From: Chryseobacterium geocarposphaerae
Lineage (GTDB): Bacteria; Bacteroidota; Bacteroidia; Flavobacteriales; Weeksellaceae
Length of the DNA stretch: 64,000 nucleotides
NCBI RefSeq assembly: GCF_002797535.1
Contig: NZ_PGFD01000001.1
Span: 2,480,001 to 2,544,000, forward strand
Reading direction: 5' to 3'
The notes beneath the pieces are model-generated. The model was given only the letters and a program-made list of their open reading frames with translations. It searched no databases and was not told where the DNA came from. The position numbers and the translations under genes are program-made. Shown piece after piece: positions 56,301 through 63,677 of the stretch. Position 1 is the stretch's first letter, and each line of letters opens with the position of its first letter.

Positions 56301-56735
56301 AATGTAGGGGGTGGATTCCCTCCTTACCAGTATTCTTTAGATGGTATCAATTGGCAGAGTTCCAATGTTTTCTATAATGTAGCACGAGGCTCTCACGTGG
56401 TATATGTAAGAGATTCTAAAAACTGTCAAATGGTTGAGAAGCCTTTTGTAGTTGTAAAGCTTATTAATACCATTACACCAAATGGAGATGGGCACAATGA
56501 CCAGATCGATTATTCCGGGCTTGCCGATAAAACCAACTTTGAATTCAGAATTTTTGACCGATATGGTGCCGAGGTTTTCAGAGGAACCCCTACCAACAAT
56601 TATACCTGGGATGGAAGAATGGGAGGCAGAAATGTACCGACAGCAACCTACTGGTATTTTATCAGTTGGGTGGAATCCGGGCTCATTCCTACAACCGTAA
56701 AATATACAAGCTGGCTTTTGGTAAAACACAGATAA
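53331..56735 (+). CDS. T9SS type B surface protein with IgGFc-binding-like domain, paralogue 4
   Basis: 1134 residues, the long form like paralogue 1. The signal peptide ends at FAQ; the N-terminal domain starts LDREHWFAPM and ends GGFFAGFPTQPVI. Then YQWYRNGSIIPGATS, an ITYTPTNPG unit, CNINNQGTF, the two acidic segments FCDDNFDG and ICDEDLDG shared with paralogue 1, a YVWSTGATTTY unit, an SprB-like PPYQYSLDG unit and the type B sorting domain (ITPNGDGHNDQIDY). A TAAATTTG box is at 53304-53311. No clear terminator follows it. Confidence 0.87.
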   Translation: MRKILSFLFIFFISMSTFAQLDREHWFAPMMDRTGNPNPYQKLYLSTNRSTPFPVNIYNNNVLIGTVTISKNNPQKFDVLRDYIITTLQTDLFTPITKGLYLKADFPFYANLRFSVFNHAEIITSKGIPSTGKTFYAANAPITVSNNILNFMTSILATEDNTTVTISGYKSTVQFSNGTTGLTNPTITFTLNKGKSFIIDGIGDIAGNFDGFIGAKIVANKAINVTNGNFNGQYAGNYPISSDILMDQAVPVERLGTEFALVKGNGSIGSNMETALVIATEDNTQIYVNNEIPPIATLNTGQYYVIPDSKYILQGNNHYNLYIRTTKNAYVYQMLAGDSASGSEVATGGFNFIPALNCYLPKQINELGFIDENFVLSNNNPTGILNIPTKLNLITQKGAVVTVNGNTPPANTGPFDMTGTNNWVTYGIPNTTGTITVISNKAITAGINAGSDAVGYGGFFAGFPTQPVILQTGAGCAPGIQLTVDPLIYDSYQWYRNGSIIPGATSSTYNPTQSGFYSCSVTMGSCAPLISNEIKVLNCTKQSTATYNVCTTQTITPAFTTSTQTPVPSTVSIVTPPSLGTATINPTTGVITYTPTNPGTLTGTDTFTYTFCGNDAVFPDCETVTVTIHLEALTTTNATIYACNINNQGTFNLTSANISNNSPITITYYPTLTDAQTENPTALITSTTAYTATNGTIVYAVVKNNNGCKSIAQITLSLYNLAVITPNYSGVFCDDNFDGTVTINLLNITPIVLNNPTYFTNVRYYANITDANAGNSNTLPNSWSFTTNTTIYIRVDSPDGCAAVVQPLNFSIGQPIQLLTDRVTTSICDEDLDGSKQINLLPFIPQFTTDPGVTYTFHSNLQDAQNGTTPINSTITLSGTQTIYIRFEKNGVCPAIGKIIITVKTPKKSDILLDQIICAKTTTTLDAGSGFESYVWSTGATTTYISNVPVGNYWVDLTYNGCVYRQYVNVTEAQLPAILSIDINGTTVTVNVGGGFPPYQYSLDGINWQSSNVFYNVARGSHVVYVRDSKNCQMVEKPFVVVKLINTITPNGDGHNDQIDYSGLADKTNFEFRIFDRYGAEVFRGTPTNNYTWDGRMGGRNVPTATYWYFISWVESGLIPTTVKYTSWLLVKHR

Positions 56736-56860
56736 AATTTTAAAACACATATTTATAACAATCATTAACAGTTTTATACTAAAGTTTAATATACTTTAAC
56801 CCGTTTTTGTAGTTTATAAAGTGATAAATTGGCGTATTTCTATGTAATTTTGCCAATTAT

Positions 56861-57649
56861 ATGAAGAAACTAATTACTTTAATTTTTTTGATTTTTTTAG
56901 CTAAAATCAATGCTCAGCTTTTCTCCGGAGAAGTTTTTTTAAGAGACAACTCTATTTTGTATCTCAATCAGGTATATGTGACCAATCTTACCACACAAAA
57001 AACAGTACTTACCAACTATAATGGTAATTTCAATATTGAAGCTAAGCTGGGAGATGTAATTCGTTTTACCTCAATCATTACAGAAAGAAAAGATTTTAAA
57101 ATCACTCAACAAATGTTGGGTGGCAAAAATCTGATTGAACTTAAAATAGCTTATTATGACATTCAGGAAGTACTTATCAGTAGATTCAAGCCTACAGGCA
57201 ACCTCAGATATGATGTAAACGCTATAAGGAAAGAAGACAAAAGTCTTACCCTAAAAAAAATGATCGGCTTACCAGCTCCTAAAGGAGATGGCACTTCACC
57301 CGAACTTCCGGTTGCCGGCTTAAGAGATGGTGGGCTCACTTTTAGTTTGGAAAGTATTTATGATATCCTCTCAGGAGACCGCAAGAAAAAACAGCGTTAT
57401 CTAGCGTATGAACGAATGAATTCTTCCATTACCCAGATTAAAAATTATTTAGGCAAAGATTATTTTGTAAAGTTTAAAATTCCTGAAAACCTAATTGATA
57501 ATTTCTTACAGTTCGTATATACATCAGAAAATGTAGAACCTTATGTATTGGCAGGAAACTTCGAGGCCATCAAAATACCGATTGAAAAATATCTTCCGAT
57601 TTATCAAAAAAGGCTAAAAAGCTCACATCTGCAGGAGATCGCAAAATAA
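56861..57649 (+). CDS. Secreted protein with carboxypeptidase-like regulatory domain
   Basis: 262 residues. A signal peptide ends near INAQ. Residues about 20-110 look like a CarboxypepD_reg-like beta-sandwich (GEVFLRDNSILYLNQVYV, NYNGNFNIEAKLGDVIRF), the domain found at the N-terminus of many Bacteroidota outer-membrane receptors. The remaining 150 residues are charged and unassigned. No barrel follows, so it is not a TonB-dependent receptor. A TAATTTTG box at 56845-56852 is a likely -7 element. Function unknown. Confidence 0.75.
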   Translation: MKKLITLIFLIFLAKINAQLFSGEVFLRDNSILYLNQVYVTNLTTQKTVLTNYNGNFNIEAKLGDVIRFTSIITERKDFKITQQMLGGKNLIELKIAYYDIQEVLISRFKPTGNLRYDVNAIRKEDKSLTLKKMIGLPAPKGDGTSPELPVAGLRDGGLTFSLESIYDILSGDRKKKQRYLAYERMNSSITQIKNYLGKDYFVKFKIPENLIDNFLQFVYTSENVEPYVLAGNFEAIKIPIEKYLPIYQKRLKSSHLQEIAK

Positions 57650-57763
57650 AAAGTTTTAAATTTTATTTTTGAAATAGAGATTTTTTTTAAAATATTTATA
57701 ATTTTATAACGTATTTAATTATTAACGACTCACTGATCCCCAAGTCCAAAAGCATATATTTTA

Positions 57764-58540
57764 ATGAAGAATTTACTTTTTTTACTAAGTACCCTATTAT
57801 GTATCAATCTTTCTGCACAAGGAAAAGACAAAGATTACAGTAATATTTTAAAAAGTAAAAACATCTATGAGCTTAATGCTTTTTTGCGGGACGCTCATCC
57901 TGACGAACCTCGCCGTTCCGTTATAAAACCAAGAGTAATGCAGCTGATGAAGGAATATATACAAAATGCTGCTCCCGGAGATCCTAAAGTAAAAACGATG
58001 CAGGAAAACCTTGCCCTTCTGAAAAGGCGGCCTTCTACAAAGATTACTTTCGATGAAATGAATGCGAAAATAAAAGAAAAACAAATTGCAAAATACAGAG
58101 CCGAGCTAGCTTCAGGAGTATCATCAGTAAAATACACTCCGAGTACCGCTCAAAATGTCTATGTCGCCAATACTCCTGCTACAGCTACAAAAGCAGCAAT
58201 TCCTAACACAGAAGCAGATGAATTCAATATGCTTATGGCAAGCAATCCTGTTGAGCATAAAAATAAAACGGTGAAAATATTGAACTCATTATTTGACAAT
58301 GATCCTAACGCCAAGGAATGCATTGTGATGATTGAGAACAATTCCGACTGTAATATTATCGTAAGAATGGAAGGTGTCGGAAATACAAAGTACCGTCTTG
58401 CTGTACCCGCTCACGGAGATAATTCTATCGTAATCGAGAAAGGAAATTATCTTTTTACAAGTTTGGTTTGCGGAGCACAATATGCATCACAGAAAACCGT
58501 CCAGAAGCCGATTATGGTCGCATTAAGCAATCCTAAATAG
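57764..58540 (+). CDS. Secreted protein with a DUF6759-like C-terminal domain (copy 2)
   Basis: 258 residues. Signal peptide ends near LSAQG. The middle (about 25-160) is Lys/Ala-rich and includes a repeat-like helical segment. The C-terminal ~85 residues carry the same domain as the genes at 40240 and 59367: a helix ILNSLFDND, then NNSDCNIIVRMEG, IVIEKGNYLF and SLVCGAQY with the two conserved cysteines. It is followed 80 nt later by trmB. Function unknown. Confidence 0.8.
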   Translation: MKNLLFLLSTLLCINLSAQGKDKDYSNILKSKNIYELNAFLRDAHPDEPRRSVIKPRVMQLMKEYIQNAAPGDPKVKTMQENLALLKRRPSTKITFDEMNAKIKEKQIAKYRAELASGVSSVKYTPSTAQNVYVANTPATATKAAIPNTEADEFNMLMASNPVEHKNKTVKILNSLFDNDPNAKECIVMIENNSDCNIIVRMEGVGNTKYRLAVPAHGDNSIVIEKGNYLFTSLVCGAQYASQKTVQKPIMVALSNPK

Positions 58541-58620
58541 CACAGAAAAAACCTCCAATACTATTACAAAAATCAAAAAATAGGTATTTTTTCATTACTT
58601 TTGTCCGATTTTAATAGAGT

Positions 58621-59298
58621 ATGGGCAAAAACAAACTGGCGAGATTCGCAGAAAACAAAATATTACCAAATGTAGTTCAGCCAACAAGAGAAGAGGCTCT
58701 GAACGGTTTTGAACTGAAAGGAAACTGGAGAAAAGATTTCTTCAAAAATGAAAATCCTATTGTTTTAGAATTAGGTTGCGGAAAAGGAGAATATTCTGTA
58801 GGCCTAGCAAAAGCATTCCCTGAAAAGAATTTTATCGGAATAGACATTAAAGGAGCCCGATTTTGGTTTGGAGCTAAAGAAGCCGTTGATAACAATATGC
58901 ATAATGTAGCCTTCTTAAGAAGTCAGATTGAGCTGGTAGATTGTTTCTTTGCAGAAAATGAAGTAGATGAAATCTGGATTACCTTCCCTGATCCACAGAT
59001 TAAATACAGACGTACAAAGCACAGATTAACTCATCCGGATTTCCTGAACCGGTATAAAAAATTCTTAAAACCTGGTGGAATTATTCATTTGAAAACGGAT
59101 TCTGAATTTTTACATGGCTATACGTTAGGCTATCTTCAGGGAGCAGGATATGAAATCATAAGTGCACATCACGACATCTACAGTGCGCTTGAATATGATC
59201 CGGGAACGCCTCATTTAAGAGATATCAGAACGTATTATGAAGAACTATTCTCTGCAAAAGGGAAAACCATTACATATATAAAGTTCAGAATAAACTAA
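58621..59298 (+). CDS. trmB: tRNA (guanine(46)-N7)-methyltransferase
   Basis: 225-residue SAM-dependent methyltransferase that forms m7G46 in the variable loop of tRNA. Motif I is LELGCGKGEYSVGLA; the acidic segment IGIDIKG follows; the tRNA-binding motif is TFPDPQIKYRRTKHRLTHP. The N-terminus MGKNKLARF is usual for Bacteroidota TrmB. A TACTTTTG box at 58596-58603 is a plausible -7 element. Confidence 0.95.
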   Translation: MGKNKLARFAENKILPNVVQPTREEALNGFELKGNWRKDFFKNENPIVLELGCGKGEYSVGLAKAFPEKNFIGIDIKGARFWFGAKEAVDNNMHNVAFLRSQIELVDCFFAENEVDEIWITFPDPQIKYRRTKHRLTHPDFLNRYKKFLKPGGIIHLKTDSEFLHGYTLGYLQGAGYEIISAHHDIYSALEYDPGTPHLRDIRTYYEELFSAKGKTITYIKFRIN

Positions 59299-59300
59299 TA

Positions 59301-59327
59301 TAAAGGGTAAGATTTTCTTACCTTTTT
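59301..59327 (+). terminator. Probable terminator after trmB
   Basis: GGTAAG / CTTACC stem with flanking A and T runs; shorter than the other hairpins. Confidence 0.6.
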
Positions 59328-59366
59328 CGTTTCTATATTTTTACATCTATCTTTTAAATCAATTGT

Positions 59367-59810
59367 ATGAAAGGAAAAATAATATTCGGGATATGTATAT
59401 CAATTCTTTTAGATAGCTGTAGTACGACTTACAGTACAGGTACTTCATCTCCTTCTAAAAACTCACCCGGAACGACATCTACTCCATCAGTATCTCAGAC
59501 AGAACAGGAATATAACGCCTTAATAAAGACCTATAAGCCGGAAACAGCAGATGTATTAACCGATTTATTCAATGATAGCTCAAATAGCCCTAAAACTTCA
59601 ATTACAGTTACCAATAAGTCTCGCTGTAATATGGTTTTGACGATCACCGGAAAAAATTATTCAAAAAAGATTCCTATTGGAGCAGGTAAAATAGGATATG
59701 CCATGGTACTAAAAAATCAAAATTATAATCTGTCCGGAATGGTTTGTAACTCGGTCTATAAAAAGACTCAGTTTATTTCATCTTCTTACAGCATCACTCT
59801 TTCCAATTAA
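59367..59810 (+). CDS. Small lipoprotein with a DUF6759-like domain (copy 3)
   Basis: 147 residues. A lipoprotein signal ends at Cys18 (LLDSC), then a Ser/Thr-rich linker (about 19-60). The domain (about 62-147) repeats the pattern of copies 1 and 2: VLTDLFNDS, NKSRCNMVLTITG, GKIGYAMVLKNQNYN and GMVCNSVYKK. Here the protein is a lipoprotein, whereas copies 1 and 2 have ordinary signal peptides. It ends at a bidirectional hairpin facing rpsB. Confidence 0.8.
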   Translation: MKGKIIFGICISILLDSCSTTYSTGTSSPSKNSPGTTSTPSVSQTEQEYNALIKTYKPETADVLTDLFNDSSNSPKTSITVTNKSRCNMVLTITGKNYSKKIPIGAGKIGYAMVLKNQNYNLSGMVCNSVYKKTQFISSSYSITLSN

Positions 59811-59826
59811 TACAATCCCCACCAAA

Positions 59827-59863
59827 TAAAAAATCCGTTAAGAATTCACTTAACGGATTTTTA
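59827..59863. terminator. Bidirectional terminator between the copy 3 lipoprotein and rpsB
   Basis: AAAATCCGTTAAG / CTTAACGGATTTT stem with a 6-nt loop and A/T runs on both sides; works for both convergent transcripts. Confidence 0.85.
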
Positions 59864-59885
59864 TATTTTAAAGATAAATCTTTAA

Positions 59886-60647
59886 TTATTCAGCATCGAA
59901 ATCAGCATCTTTATCAGCAGATACTACTTCTCCTTCTTCTTTAGATTTTTCTTTATCAGCTTTTCTTTGAGACTGACCTTCTTTGATAGATTCAGAAACA
60001 ATGTTCAGGATCATATCGATAGACTTAGAAGCATCATCGTTTCCTGGGATAACGAAGTCAACTTTTCTTGGGTCAGAGTTTGTATCAACAATACCGAAAA
60101 CTGGAATACCTAATTTCTTAGCTTCAGTTACAGCGATATGCTCTCTCAAGATATCTACAACGAAGATTGCAGAAGGAAGACGAACCATGTCAGAGATAGA
60201 ACCTAAGTTTTTTTCTAAGTTAGCTCTTTGTCTGTCTACCTGTAATCTTTCTTTTTTAGATAAAGTTTCGAACGTACCGTCTTTTTTCATTTTGTCGATA
60301 GCGTTCATTTTCTTTACAGCCTTTCTGATTGTAACAAAGTTTGTTAACATACCTCCTGGCCATCTTTCTGTGATATAAGGCATATTAAGTTCCTGAGCGT
60401 GTTTTGCAACCACTTCTTTCGCTTGCTTCTTAGTAGCTACGAAAAGAACTTTTTTACCTGCAGAAGTTAATTTTTCTAAAGCGTTACAAGCTTCATCTAA
60501 TTTAACTGCTGTTTTATGTAAGTCTACAATGTGAATACCGTTTTTCTCCATAAAAATGTATGGAGCCATATTTGGATTCCACTTTCTAGTCATGTGACCG
60601 AAGTGTACACCAGCCTCTAGAAGGTCTTTTACATTTGCTTTTGCCAT
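59886..60647 (-). CDS. rpsB: 30S ribosomal protein S2
   Basis: 253 residues. Contains the S2 signatures: DLLEAGVHFGHMTRKWNP near the N-terminus, NMPYITERWPGGMLTNF, and LGIPVFGIVDTNSDP. The C-terminus carries the acidic tail typical of Bacteroidota S2. It is last in the minus-strand rplM-rpsI-rpsB set, 183 nt after rpsI. tsf, its usual partner, is not downstream. Confidence 0.97.
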   Translation of the reverse strand: MAKANVKDLLEAGVHFGHMTRKWNPNMAPYIFMEKNGIHIVDLHKTAVKLDEACNALEKLTSAGKKVLFVATKKQAKEVVAKHAQELNMPYITERWPGGMLTNFVTIRKAVKKMNAIDKMKKDGTFETLSKKERLQVDRQRANLEKNLGSISDMVRLPSAIFVVDILREHIAVTEAKKLGIPVFGIVDTNSDPRKVDFVIPGNDDASKSIDMILNIVSESIKEGQSQRKADKEKSKEEGEVVSADKDADFDAE

Positions 60648-60830
60648 GTTTTCTGTTTTTGTTAGTTTACTTTCCGTTTTTTAAACAATCAACAACTTCT
60701 TTAGATGGGAGAAGCGTTTGGATGCTAAACGTAACGGGCAATTTTTTTGTTTAGATAAATAGATTTTAGATATAAGACAACAGACTGAAAAAATTATGAA
60801 ATCTGAAATCCTGTATCTGAAGTCTGAAAA

Positions 60831-61217
60831 TTAACGTTTTGAGAATTGGAATCTCTTTCTTGCTTTTTTCTGACCTGGCTTCTTTCTTTCCACCATTCTT
60901 GCGTCTCTTGTAAGTAAACCAGCTGGTTTCAAAGCTAATCTGAATTCAGCATTGATTTCGCATAAAGCTCTTGAAATACCTAATCTGATAGCTTCTGCCT
61001 GACCTGTATTTCCACCACCGAAAACGTTTACAGTAACATCGTACTGACCAACAGTTTCAGAAAGGATGAACGGTTGGTTTAATTTGTAAACCATAACGTC
61101 TGTAGAGAAATATTCTTTAGCATCTTTTCCGTTTACTGTAATGTTACCAGTTCCTGGCTTTACATAAACTCTAGCTACAGAAGTTTTTCTTCTTCCGATT
61201 TTGTGAACTATAGACAT
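60831..61217 (-). CDS. rpsI: 30S ribosomal protein S9
   Basis: 128 residues. [13 protein letters not shown] opens the domain, [19 protein letters not shown] is the S9 core, and the basic end ([11 protein letters not shown]) reaches the decoding site. It is 6 nt after rplM and in the same operon. Confidence 0.97.
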   Translation of the reverse strand: MSIVHKIGRRKTSVARVYVKPGTGNITVNGKDAKEYFSTDVMVYKLNQPFILSETVGQYDVTVNVFGGGNTGQAEAIRLGISRALCEINAEFRLALKPAGLLTRDARMVERKKPGQKKARKRFQFSKR

Positions 61218-61223
61218 AATTAA

Positions 61224-61679
61224 TTATTTAAATTCGTTAACATTAATTGTTTTAGGCTGTTGAGCTTCATGTTTATGCTCAGTTCCTTCATATAAGTAAA
61301 GGTTCTTTAATAAAGCAGCTCCCAATCTGTTTTTAGGCAACATACCTTTTACAGATTTTTCCAATACTTTTAAAGAATCTTTCTTCTGAAGTTCAGCCGC
61401 AGTCATAGACTTTTGACCTCCAGGGTAACCTGTATGCCAGATATAAGTCTTGTCGTTCCACTTGTTTCCAGAAAGAGTAACTTTCCCAGCGTTCAAAACG
61501 ATTACGTTATCACCACAATCTACGTGAGGTGTGTAGTTCGTTTTGTGCTTACCTCTCAAAATCTTTGCAACCGTAGAAGCTAGTCTTCCCAACGGTTGTC
61601 CTTCAGCGTCTACCACAACCCATTCTTTATTAGCAGTAGCTTTGTTCGCTGAAACAGTTTTGTAACTTAATGTATTCAC
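61224..61679 (-). CDS. rplM: 50S ribosomal protein L13
   Basis: 151 residues. Typical L13 features: WVVVDAEGQPLGRLAS, ILRGKHKTNYTPHVDCGD, and MLPKNRLGAALLKNLYLYEG. First gene of the rplM-rpsI-rpsB set, read from the promoter at 61725-61755. Confidence 0.97.
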   Translation of the reverse strand: MNTLSYKTVSANKATANKEWVVVDAEGQPLGRLASTVAKILRGKHKTNYTPHVDCGDNVIVLNAGKVTLSGNKWNDKTYIWHTGYPGGQKSMTAAELQKKDSLKVLEKSVKGMLPKNRLGAALLKNLYLYEGTEHKHEAQQPKTINVNEFK

Positions 61680-61724
61680 ACGTTTTAGTTAAAGATTAAA
61701 CATAATTTTCCCCTAAAAGGGTGT

Positions 61725-61755
61725 GCAAAGGTACAAATTATTTTCGGAATGCAAA
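61725..61755 (-). promoter_or_regulatory. Promoter of the rplM-rpsI-rpsB operon
   Basis: On the minus strand: TTTG (forward CAAA 61752-61755), 18 nt, TACCTTTGC (forward GCAAAGGTA 61725-61733). Close to the Bacteroidota consensus. Confidence 0.75.
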
Positions 61756-62008
61756 AACATATTTCATTTAATCTATTGAATAGCGGATTAGGTTCTTAAA
61801 TTCAATAGACTTACTCAATACTCTCAAAAAATTAATGTAGTTTCTGACAACAATATTGTAGAGATACTCAAAACGATCAACCATTTAAGTATTCGACATA
61901 TTTTGCATCGTATTTATTAATTTTATTTAAACATTTATCCAAAATATTACTGATATGACGATTTTATATTCATAATTAATTATATTTGTGCTAAACACTA
62001 AAAAAACT
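61756..62008. other. Intergenic region upstream of the DUF3667 gene
   Basis: Together with the rplM promoter this makes a 329-nt stretch without a gene. It holds one inverted repeat (CTATTGAAT at 61773 with ATTCAATAG near 61800, 18-nt loop, no T run) and a TATATTTG box at 61981-61988 that is probably the -7 element of the DUF3667 gene. I see no further coding or RNA signal. Confidence 0.5.
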
Positions 62009-63139
62009 ATGAGCCACGGCAAAACCCGAGAAGACAAAACTTGCCTTAACTGCGGACATACCGTTGAAGAAAGATATTGCCCGCATTGCGGACAGGAAAA
62101 TATAGAGCCCAAGCAACCTTTTCATTATCTTTTCACCCATTTTATTGAGGATTTCACTCACTATGACGGAGAGTTTTGGAAAACAATAAAATATTTATTA
62201 TTAAAACCGGGGAAACTAACCAAAGAATACCTAGCTGGAAAACGCCAGCTCTATGTTGCTCCTGTGAAACTATACATTTTCATAAGTTTTATTACTTTTT
62301 TTCTCCCTCCTCTGATTTCAAGTTCAGAAGAAGAATCAAGCGAGCTAGAGAAAAAAACACATATTGCCAAGGAAGTTGAAAAAGAAAAAGCCAAAGATGA
62401 AAAAATTACCCAAATCACAGATAATTTAAAACAAAACCTATCTAAAGAACAGCTCAATAAAGACTCATTAGAATCCAAACAGATTGTTAAAGATATCAAA
62501 GTAACAGAAGTCAATGGAAATGATATTGATACAGACGCTTTAGGAGAAACTGAAGATGGGAAGTTAAGTGTTTTAGGAGCAAAAAACATGAAGCAATTTG
62601 ATTCCCTTTATTCAAGAGACAAGAAGAAGAATAATGAGATAACCTATGCTTTTCTGAAACCATTTGCCAAAAAAGTCTTCCATATGCAGGAGCAAGGTTT
62701 AAGCAGCCGCTTTATTATGGATAAGTTTAAGGAAACTATGGTTCACACCCTTCCTAAAGCATTATTCATTTATCTCCCTATTTTTGCTTTATTCCTTTGG
62801 ATCTTTCATAATAAAAAGAAATGGTGGTATTTTGACCATGGAATTTTCACCCTTCACTATTTCTCATTCCTATTATTAGGAACCCTTATTTTAATATTTC
62901 TTGATAGAATTACAGATCTTTTACCAGATTACGGCGCTTTAAATTTATTAATCATCCTTATTAATATGGCAGCCATCATTTATATGTCTATCTATTTCTT
63001 TATAGCTCATCACAGGGTCTATGAAAGTTCCCGAACAATGAGTATTTTCAAAGGAGTATTTTTATTTATGATCAATTTTATTGGGATAATCTTTATGGGA
63101 CTGTTATTAATGTATGCAAGTTTTATGATGATGCATTAA
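62009..63139 (+). CDS. DUF3667 domain membrane protein
   Basis: 376 residues. An N-terminal zinc-ribbon-like four-cysteine motif (Cys12, Cys15, Cys24, Cys27 in CLNCGHTVEERYCPHCGQ) precedes HYLFTHFIEDFTHYDGEFWKT and a KPGKLTKEYLAGKRQ helix, the DUF3667 pattern. Transmembrane helices lie at about 85-105 and in the C-terminal third (four further segments). A charged, Lys/Glu/Asp-rich loop covers about 110-200. The function of the family is unknown. The ATG at 62009 is used; a TTG seven codons upstream is the alternative. Its stop overlaps the convergent small membrane gene by 4 nt. Confidence 0.85.
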   Translation: MSHGKTREDKTCLNCGHTVEERYCPHCGQENIEPKQPFHYLFTHFIEDFTHYDGEFWKTIKYLLLKPGKLTKEYLAGKRQLYVAPVKLYIFISFITFFLPPLISSSEEESSELEKKTHIAKEVEKEKAKDEKITQITDNLKQNLSKEQLNKDSLESKQIVKDIKVTEVNGNDIDTDALGETEDGKLSVLGAKNMKQFDSLYSRDKKKNNEITYAFLKPFAKKVFHMQEQGLSSRFIMDKFKETMVHTLPKALFIYLPIFALFLWIFHNKKKWWYFDHGIFTLHYFSFLLLGTLILIFLDRITDLLPDYGALNLLIILINMAAIIYMSIYFFIAHHRVYESSRTMSIFKGVFLFMINFIGIIFMGLLLMYASFMMMH

Positions 63140-63468
63140 TCGCGAAGTGATTTATTGGCTCTGAAACTAGCAATTAAATAATACGCTACAAATACGGTAG
63201 AAAATTTAAGAATAGACGGAATAGCCAGTGCAAGATTGAACAATAAAGCTCCCACAACAACAAGAACTGCCATTGCTAAAAAAGATATCCCCAATTTTTG
63301 GGGTAATGTAAAATTAGGGGTATCCAGATAATAAGCGATTCCCCACGCAATACCGAAAGCCAAAGCATAATAAATATCAAGACCAAGGTTTTCTGAGCTG
63401 TAAAAGAAATAATTAATTAAAAAACTCAGAACAGTTCCCAACGCGAAATATAATAATGCCTTTTTCAT
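63136..63468 (-). CDS. Small integral membrane protein
   Basis: 110 residues with four probable transmembrane segments (about 5-22, 32-48, 58-80, 82-102). No recognised domain. Convergent with the DUF3667 gene. A minus-strand TACTTTTGC box (forward 63485-63493) lies just upstream. Confidence 0.7.
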   Translation of the reverse strand: MKKALLYFALGTVLSFLINYFFYSSENLGLDIYYALAFGIAWGIAYYLDTPNFTLPQKLGISFLAMAVLVVVGALLFNLALAIPSILKFSTVFVAYYLIASFRANKSLRD

Positions 63469-63677
63469 ACCTTATATAATATGGTGCAAAAGTAGAGAAA
63501 TTAATTTGAGAATTTTAATTCGAATATTGCTTTATTTCTAAACGAATGTTTGTTCCTCTGGGGAATATTTAGTTAACAAAACAAATTTAACATTCTAAAT
63601 AACAGCAATTTAAACTAAAAAAAACAGTTACTATTTTATTATTATATTTGGGAATTCAGAAATTTTCTAGATTTTTT

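Noticed and set aside
59983..60378. 131-codon open frame on the plus strand inside rpsB
   Set aside because: It lies wholly antisense to the ribosomal protein S2 gene, has no promoter or start context, and reads as a shadow of conserved codons.
61773..61808. Inverted repeat CTATTGAAT / ATTCAATAG
   Set aside because: 9-bp arms with an 18-nt loop and no T run; too weak to call a terminator or operator.
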